Source of the DNA: Micromonospora deserti
GTDB taxonomy: Bacteria > Actinomycetota > Actinomycetes > Mycobacteriales > Micromonosporaceae
Direction: 5' to 3'
Assembly: GCF_003236335.1 (NCBI RefSeq)
Contig: NZ_POUB01000008.1
Coordinates: 1 to 64,000 of the forward strand
Length of the DNA: 64,000 nucleotides
The notes below the pieces were generated by a model, which searched no databases, had not been told where the DNA came from, and saw only the letters and a list, made by a program, of their open reading frames with translations. The position numbers were made by a program, and so were the translations under genes. Of the stretch, positions 60,571 to 64,000 are shown piece by piece (position 1 is the stretch's first letter; each line of letters starts with the position of its first letter).

Positions 60571-61712
60571 CAACATCCCCTCTGGGCGGCCCACTGGCCG
60601 GCCACCCGGACCGGATCACCGACACGGAACTCGGGTTGCTCGTGCATGAGGAAGTCGTGGTGGCTGATGTTCCAGGCGTACGCGCCGGCCATGCCGAACA
60701 CCAGGACGTCGCCCACCCCGATCGGCCCGGCATCCGCCGTCCGGGACAGTACGTCCTTCGGGGTGCAGAGCTGGCCGACGATGGTGACCGGGCCGCCGTC
60801 GGTACGCGGTCCGGCGGCTCCGGCCCGGGCGTGCACGGTGAAGGGCTGGGCGTGGCCCTTCGCCGCCGGGGTGCGCAGGTGGTGGGTGCCGCCCGCCACC
60901 ACGACGAACCAGTCACCGAAGGAGCGCTTCACGTCCACCACCTCGGTCAGGTACGCGGCGCAGTAGGCGGTGACCGACCGGCCCGGCTCGATACGCAGCA
61001 GCAGCTCGGGGTACGGGTCGAGGAGGCTGGCCAGCCGCTGGCCGTAGCGCGGCCAGTCGAAGCGGGCGCCCGGGTCGGCGTAGTCGACGGCCATGCCGCC
61101 GCCGACGTTCACCTCGGTCACGCCCGCCTGCGAGACCGCCCAGTCGACGACGGCGCCGGCCACGGTCGCGGCGGTGTCCGGGTCGAGCCCGCTGGCCAGG
61201 TGCGCGTGCACCCCGCGCACCCGCACCCCGTCGGGTGGCCGGCGCAGGCACCGCAGTGCCTCGGCCGGTGACATGCCGAACGGGCTCGGCGCGCCACCCA
61301 TCACCAGGGCCGCGCCGGCGACGGTGACCGGCAGGTTGACCCGCAGCAGCACGTCGGCGGGAGTGCCGGCGGCCCGGGCCAGCCGGGCGAGCCGGTGCAG
61401 TTCGGCCGGGGACTCGACGTGGATCCGGCGTACCCGCGCGGCGAGCGCGGCGGCGAGATCCCGGTCGGTCTTGCCCGGACCGGCCAACGCCGCCGGCGGC
61501 CGGTCCGGCAGCACCGTGCCCAGGTGGCGCAGTTCCCCGCCGCTGGCCGCCTCGAACCCGTCCACCACCGGGGCGAGGGTGCGCAGCATGCCCGGGTCTG
61601 GGTTGGCCTTGGTCGCGTACAGCAGTTCCACCCGTGGCGGCAACGCGGCCCGGATCGCGGCGGCGTGCGCGGCCAGGGCCGTCAGGTCGTGGACGTAGAC
61701 GGGCCGGGTCAC
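60570..61712 (-). CDS. PLP-dependent decarboxylase (SbnH-like) of siderophore synthesis
   Basis: 380 residues from GTG 61712. It is a type III-fold (alanine racemase-like) decarboxylase: VELLYATKANPDPGMLRTL holds the PLP Lys35, GVTEVNVGGGMAVDY the glycine loop, and IVGQLCTPKDVL the active-site Cys. Staphyloferrin B uses such an enzyme (SbnH) to decarboxylate a citryl-diaminopropionate intermediate. It overlaps the first IucA/IucC gene stop by 4 bp (GTGA). Confidence 0.88.
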   Translation of the reverse strand: MTRPVYVHDLTALAAHAAAIRAALPPRVELLYATKANPDPGMLRTLAPVVDGFEAASGGELRHLGTVLPDRPPAALAGPGKTDRDLAAALAARVRRIHVESPAELHRLARLARAAGTPADVLLRVNLPVTVAGAALVMGGAPSPFGMSPAEALRCLRRPPDGVRVRGVHAHLASGLDPDTAATVAGAVVDWAVSQAGVTEVNVGGGMAVDYADPGARFDWPRYGQRLASLLDPYPELLLRIEPGRSVTAYCAAYLTEVVDVKRSFGDWFVVVAGGTHHLRTPAAKGHAQPFTVHARAGAAGPRTDGGPVTIVGQLCTPKDVLSRTADAGPIGVGDVLVFGMAGAYAWNISHHDFLMHEQPEFRVGDPVRVAGQWAAQRGC

Positions 61713-63394
61713 GCCGCACCGCCGAACGGGTTGGGCACCGGCACGTAGGCAGCGTCCCGGTCCGGGGCCCGGTGCCAGCGCACCAGCAGGTTGGCCTTGG
61801 CCACCAGCGGCGCGCCGGCCAGCAGGGCGCGCAGCTCCGGCGGGTTGCCGAGCCCGTCGCTGACCTCGGCGACGACCTCGCGCACCACCCGCCACAGCTG
61901 CGGCTCGACACCCGGCCGGGCGTCGGCCAGTGCCGCGCACACCGCGGCGAGGTGGTTGACGAAGAGGCAGTAGACGACCCGGCGCCGAGCGTCGTCGGAC
62001 CGGTACCCGACCTGCCGGGGCAGCCGCGCCGGCCACTCCGGCCAGCGGCTGGTGTCGAGCTTGACACCCTCCAGGTCGCGCAGCAGCATCCCCACCGGCC
62101 ACCGGTGGGCGTCGAGCACCACCAGCACGTTCTGCAGGTGGGCCTCGTGCACCACACCGTGGGCGAGCCAGAGACGCAGTGCCGCCGGCACCAGGAGCCG
62201 CACGTACGCGCGCCACCAGGCCACCGGGTCCGGGACCGGCAGCGGGCTGGCCGCCAGCGCCCCGGCGAGCACCGGCGTCTGCCCCGGGCGCAGGTGTGGC
62301 CGCAACCCGGCGCGCAGGATCGTGCCGTACGCCTCGTCCGCGCCGGGCAGGTCGACGGTGCGGTAGGCCGGCTCGGCGAGCAACCGCACGCCGGCCGGCA
62401 GCGGCACCGCCGCCAGCAGTCGGCTCAGCGCCACCGCGCCGGTCAGTTCGTAGCGGGAGTTCTTGCGCAGGCAGTTGGTGATCCGCACGTGCAGGCTGGT
62501 CTTGCAGAACAGGTCGGCGTCGGGCGCGTAGCAGGTGCGGACGCTGGCGGTTGGGCGCACCGGCACCCCGGCCGGGCCCAGGTCGCGCAGCCGCCGGTCG
62601 GCCGGCGGGACCAGTTCGAGCTGCCACGGGTGGACCGGCAGCGCCCGGTGCCCGGCCGGCACCGGCGGCGGGTCCAGCGCGGCGGTCAGCTCGTCGAACG
62701 GTCCGGCACCGGCCGTCAGCTCCGCCGGCACCGCCAGCCAGTGCAGCCGGAACGCGGCGCGCAGTTCCGGGGCGTAGCGTCGCCACTGCCCGGTGGCGCC
62801 GGTGCGCCACTTCGGGGTCGGGTGCTGCGGGTGCCCGAAGAGCAGCGACTGCTCGGAGTCGACGTAGGCGTCGACCACCGGGTCACCCGTCGGGGCGGGG
62901 TCCCGGTGCGGGCGCTCGGCCAGCAGCTGCGCCGTGGTGGTGCGGCTCTGCCTGACCTGCCCGACGAACTCGTCGTTGCCGACGCCGGTGCGGGCGGTCA
63001 GGTCCGCCGCGAGCAGGGCAGCCAGGTCGGTGGCGCCGATCGGCTCCCAGCCGCCGGTCATGTCCGGCGCACCGGCCGGCGGGGCCGGGCGGCGGGGCGG
63101 CGTCGCGGGGCGGGGCCCCGCGCCCCGGTCTGCGCCGCGCCGCTGCACCGGGCCCTCGTAACGGTGGGCGTGCAGCGGCGAGACCCGACCGACCGCGCAG
63201 CGCAGCACCACACCGAGGTGCCGCAGCCGGATCCGCGCCTCACCGTCGCCGAGTTCGGCGTCACCGGCGGGGACCGCCACCTCCCGCAGGTGGCAGCCGA
63301 AGAGGGCGTGCGCGGCGGCCAGGTCGGCAATCCGTTCCGGGTCGTCGGGCCGGTCGTGGCGGGGGCGGCGCGCCCCGGTCGCGGCGGCGGTCAC
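61709..63394 (-). CDS. IucA/IucC family siderophore synthetase
   Basis: 561 residues from GTG 63394, the usual length. Conserved HPWQLELVP, KTSLHVRITNCLRKNSRYE and VVHEAHLQNVLVVLD correspond to ATP- and substrate-binding blocks of NRPS-independent siderophore synthetases. It condenses citrate with an amine or alcohol using ATP. The start overlaps the stop of the next gene upstream by 4 bp (GTGA). Substrate specificity is not readable. Confidence 0.92.
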   Translation of the reverse strand: MTAAATGARRPRHDRPDDPERIADLAAAHALFGCHLREVAVPAGDAELGDGEARIRLRHLGVVLRCAVGRVSPLHAHRYEGPVQRRGADRGAGPRPATPPRRPAPPAGAPDMTGGWEPIGATDLAALLAADLTARTGVGNDEFVGQVRQSRTTTAQLLAERPHRDPAPTGDPVVDAYVDSEQSLLFGHPQHPTPKWRTGATGQWRRYAPELRAAFRLHWLAVPAELTAGAGPFDELTAALDPPPVPAGHRALPVHPWQLELVPPADRRLRDLGPAGVPVRPTASVRTCYAPDADLFCKTSLHVRITNCLRKNSRYELTGAVALSRLLAAVPLPAGVRLLAEPAYRTVDLPGADEAYGTILRAGLRPHLRPGQTPVLAGALAASPLPVPDPVAWWRAYVRLLVPAALRLWLAHGVVHEAHLQNVLVVLDAHRWPVGMLLRDLEGVKLDTSRWPEWPARLPRQVGYRSDDARRRVVYCLFVNHLAAVCAALADARPGVEPQLWRVVREVVAEVSDGLGNPPELRALLAGAPLVAKANLLVRWHRAPDRDAAYVPVPNPFGGAA

Positions 63395-64000
63395 CCGCTC
63401 ACCCGCAGGTAGTTCGGTCCGGTCCGCCGGTAGTACTTGTTGACGTCGGCGCAGCCGAGCCGCTGCTTGGGCAGCAGGGTGCCGGCGGTGAGCATTCCCT
63501 TGACCGGCAACGTGTCCGCGGTGAGCACCCGGTCGACGAGGCGGCGGACCTGCGGTTCGCCGCCCCACCGGTCCCGCGCGGCGTACAGGCGCGGCGGCAG
63601 CGCCTCGGCCGGTGACGGCACCGCCAGCCCGCGGTCGGCGAGTGCGCGCAGCGGCGCCGCCGCGGCCAGGTGCAGGGTGATCGTGACGAACACGTCGGCC
63701 AGCTCCGCGAGGTCGTCGACCCACATCCGCCGGTCGTGCAGGACCAGCCCGCCCGCCGCTCCGGCGTGCCGGGTGTGCAGCCGGGCACCGTCGTTGTCCT
63801 TGTACAGCAGGCGGATCCCGCCGTCGGGGTCGAGGAGAAGGTGGACGTTCTGCGGGTGCGCCTCCAGGGCCACGCCGTACCGTAACCAGAGGCAGACGTG
63901 CCAGTCGAGCAGCAGGTCCAGATAGGCGTTCAGCAGCGGCAACGGATCGCCGTCGCTGACCCGCTCGATGACCGTACCGCCACCGGCGTCGGCGGCGGCC
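63391..64000 (-). CDS. Second IucA/IucC family siderophore synthetase (5' end beyond window)
   Basis: Open from the window edge to the stop at 63391, about 203 codons. GVALEAHPQNVHLLLDPDGGIRLLYKDNDGARL is the C-terminal IucA/IucC block, and LPVKGMLTAGTLLPKQRLGCADVNKYYRRTGPNYL is the terminal portion. Two such synthetases plus a SbnH-like decarboxylase make a citrate-based siderophore pathway likely. The start and the rest of the operon are outside the window. Confidence 0.9.
   Translation of the reverse strand, partial: AAADAGGGTVIERVSDGDPLPLLNAYLDLLLDWHVCLWLRYGVALEAHPQNVHLLLDPDGGIRLLYKDNDGARLHTRHAGAAGGLVLHDRRMWVDDLAELADVFVTITLHLAAAAPLRALADRGLAVPSPAEALPPRLYAARDRWGGEPQVRRLVDRVLTADTLPVKGMLTAGTLLPKQRLGCADVNKYYRRTGPNYLRVSG

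Noticed and set aside
1-64000. CRISPR array, insertion sequence or prophage
   Set aside because: No spaced direct repeats, transposase, integrase or terminal inverted repeats were seen.

Overview
This window comes from a very GC-rich actinobacterium. Tat and lipoprotein signals, an AfsR/SARP-type regulator, a DUF574 methyltransferase, ESX-associated small proteins, many GTG/TTG starts and 4-nt overlapping operons all point to the Micromonosporaceae or a close relative. That placement is inference; no rRNA or tRNA gene was seen. Both edges cut genes: a cytochrome b gene on the left and an NIS siderophore synthetase on the right.

Layout. 1-3506: an accessory cytochrome bc complex (qcrB, qcrA, qcrC) with a monoheme cytochrome c lipoprotein, followed by about 770 bp with no convincing gene. 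4273-8137: a membrane-anchored CBM35-like protein, a trio of type VII secretion-associated proteins (YbaB-like, EspC-like, WXG-like) without ESX core genes, a DUF3558 lipoprotein and a small conserved protein. 8236-14867: a DHA2 drug exporter, a DinB-like protein, an ArsR/DUF6069/AHSA1 set, a lipoprotein and a flavin reductase. 15010-21048: a secreted CHAP plus C39-like peptidase whose signal peptide lies in another reading frame, a SagB-like nitroreductase, a DUF2267 protein and an unusual SRPBCC-membrane-CBM2 fusion. 21342-25920: pgi, zwf and a secreted subtilisin.

26099-38498 is a sugar-catabolic locus: a secreted glycosidase-like protein and a divergent operon of LacI regulator, FAD oxidoreductase, ABC importer, ROK kinase and NanE-type epimerase, with three matching LacI-type operators between them. 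It is followed by a 1000-residue secreted PA14/sugar dehydrogenase-like/CBM6/DUF1080 protein that has its own CGAAA-N-TTTCG operator. 38742-41853 holds a PtsI fragment, a zinc-free bL36 ribosomal protein and a three-gene unit of a Cys-rich double-psi-barrel protein, a Tat-exported protein and a MauE-like membrane protein.

41980-47705 holds a nitronate monooxygenase-like gene and an AfsR/SARP-type regulator flanked by a RibD-like reductase gene and an alpha/beta hydrolase gene. Both flanking promoters carry the same 11-bp-spaced GTAAGCG repeats, each exactly 8 bp before a candidate -10. 47760-53814 is one long leftward array: small exported protein, MoxR ATPase, DUF58, VWA protein, HtrA-type protease, response regulator, sensor kinase. 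54238-59384 has a DUF574 methyltransferase, a Gfo/Idh oxidoreductase, a NYN-LOTUS protein, a uS4 paralogue with a suspected frameshift and a MerR operon with a textbook 20-bp-spacer promoter. 59553-64000 has a MarR/Tat-lipoprotein pair with three phased operators and a siderophore operon of a SbnH-like decarboxylase and two IucA/IucC synthetases.

Two genes (the CHAP/C39 peptidase and the uS4 paralogue) look intact apart from a one-base shift beside a CCC run, so sequencing error should be excluded before either is called a pseudogene.
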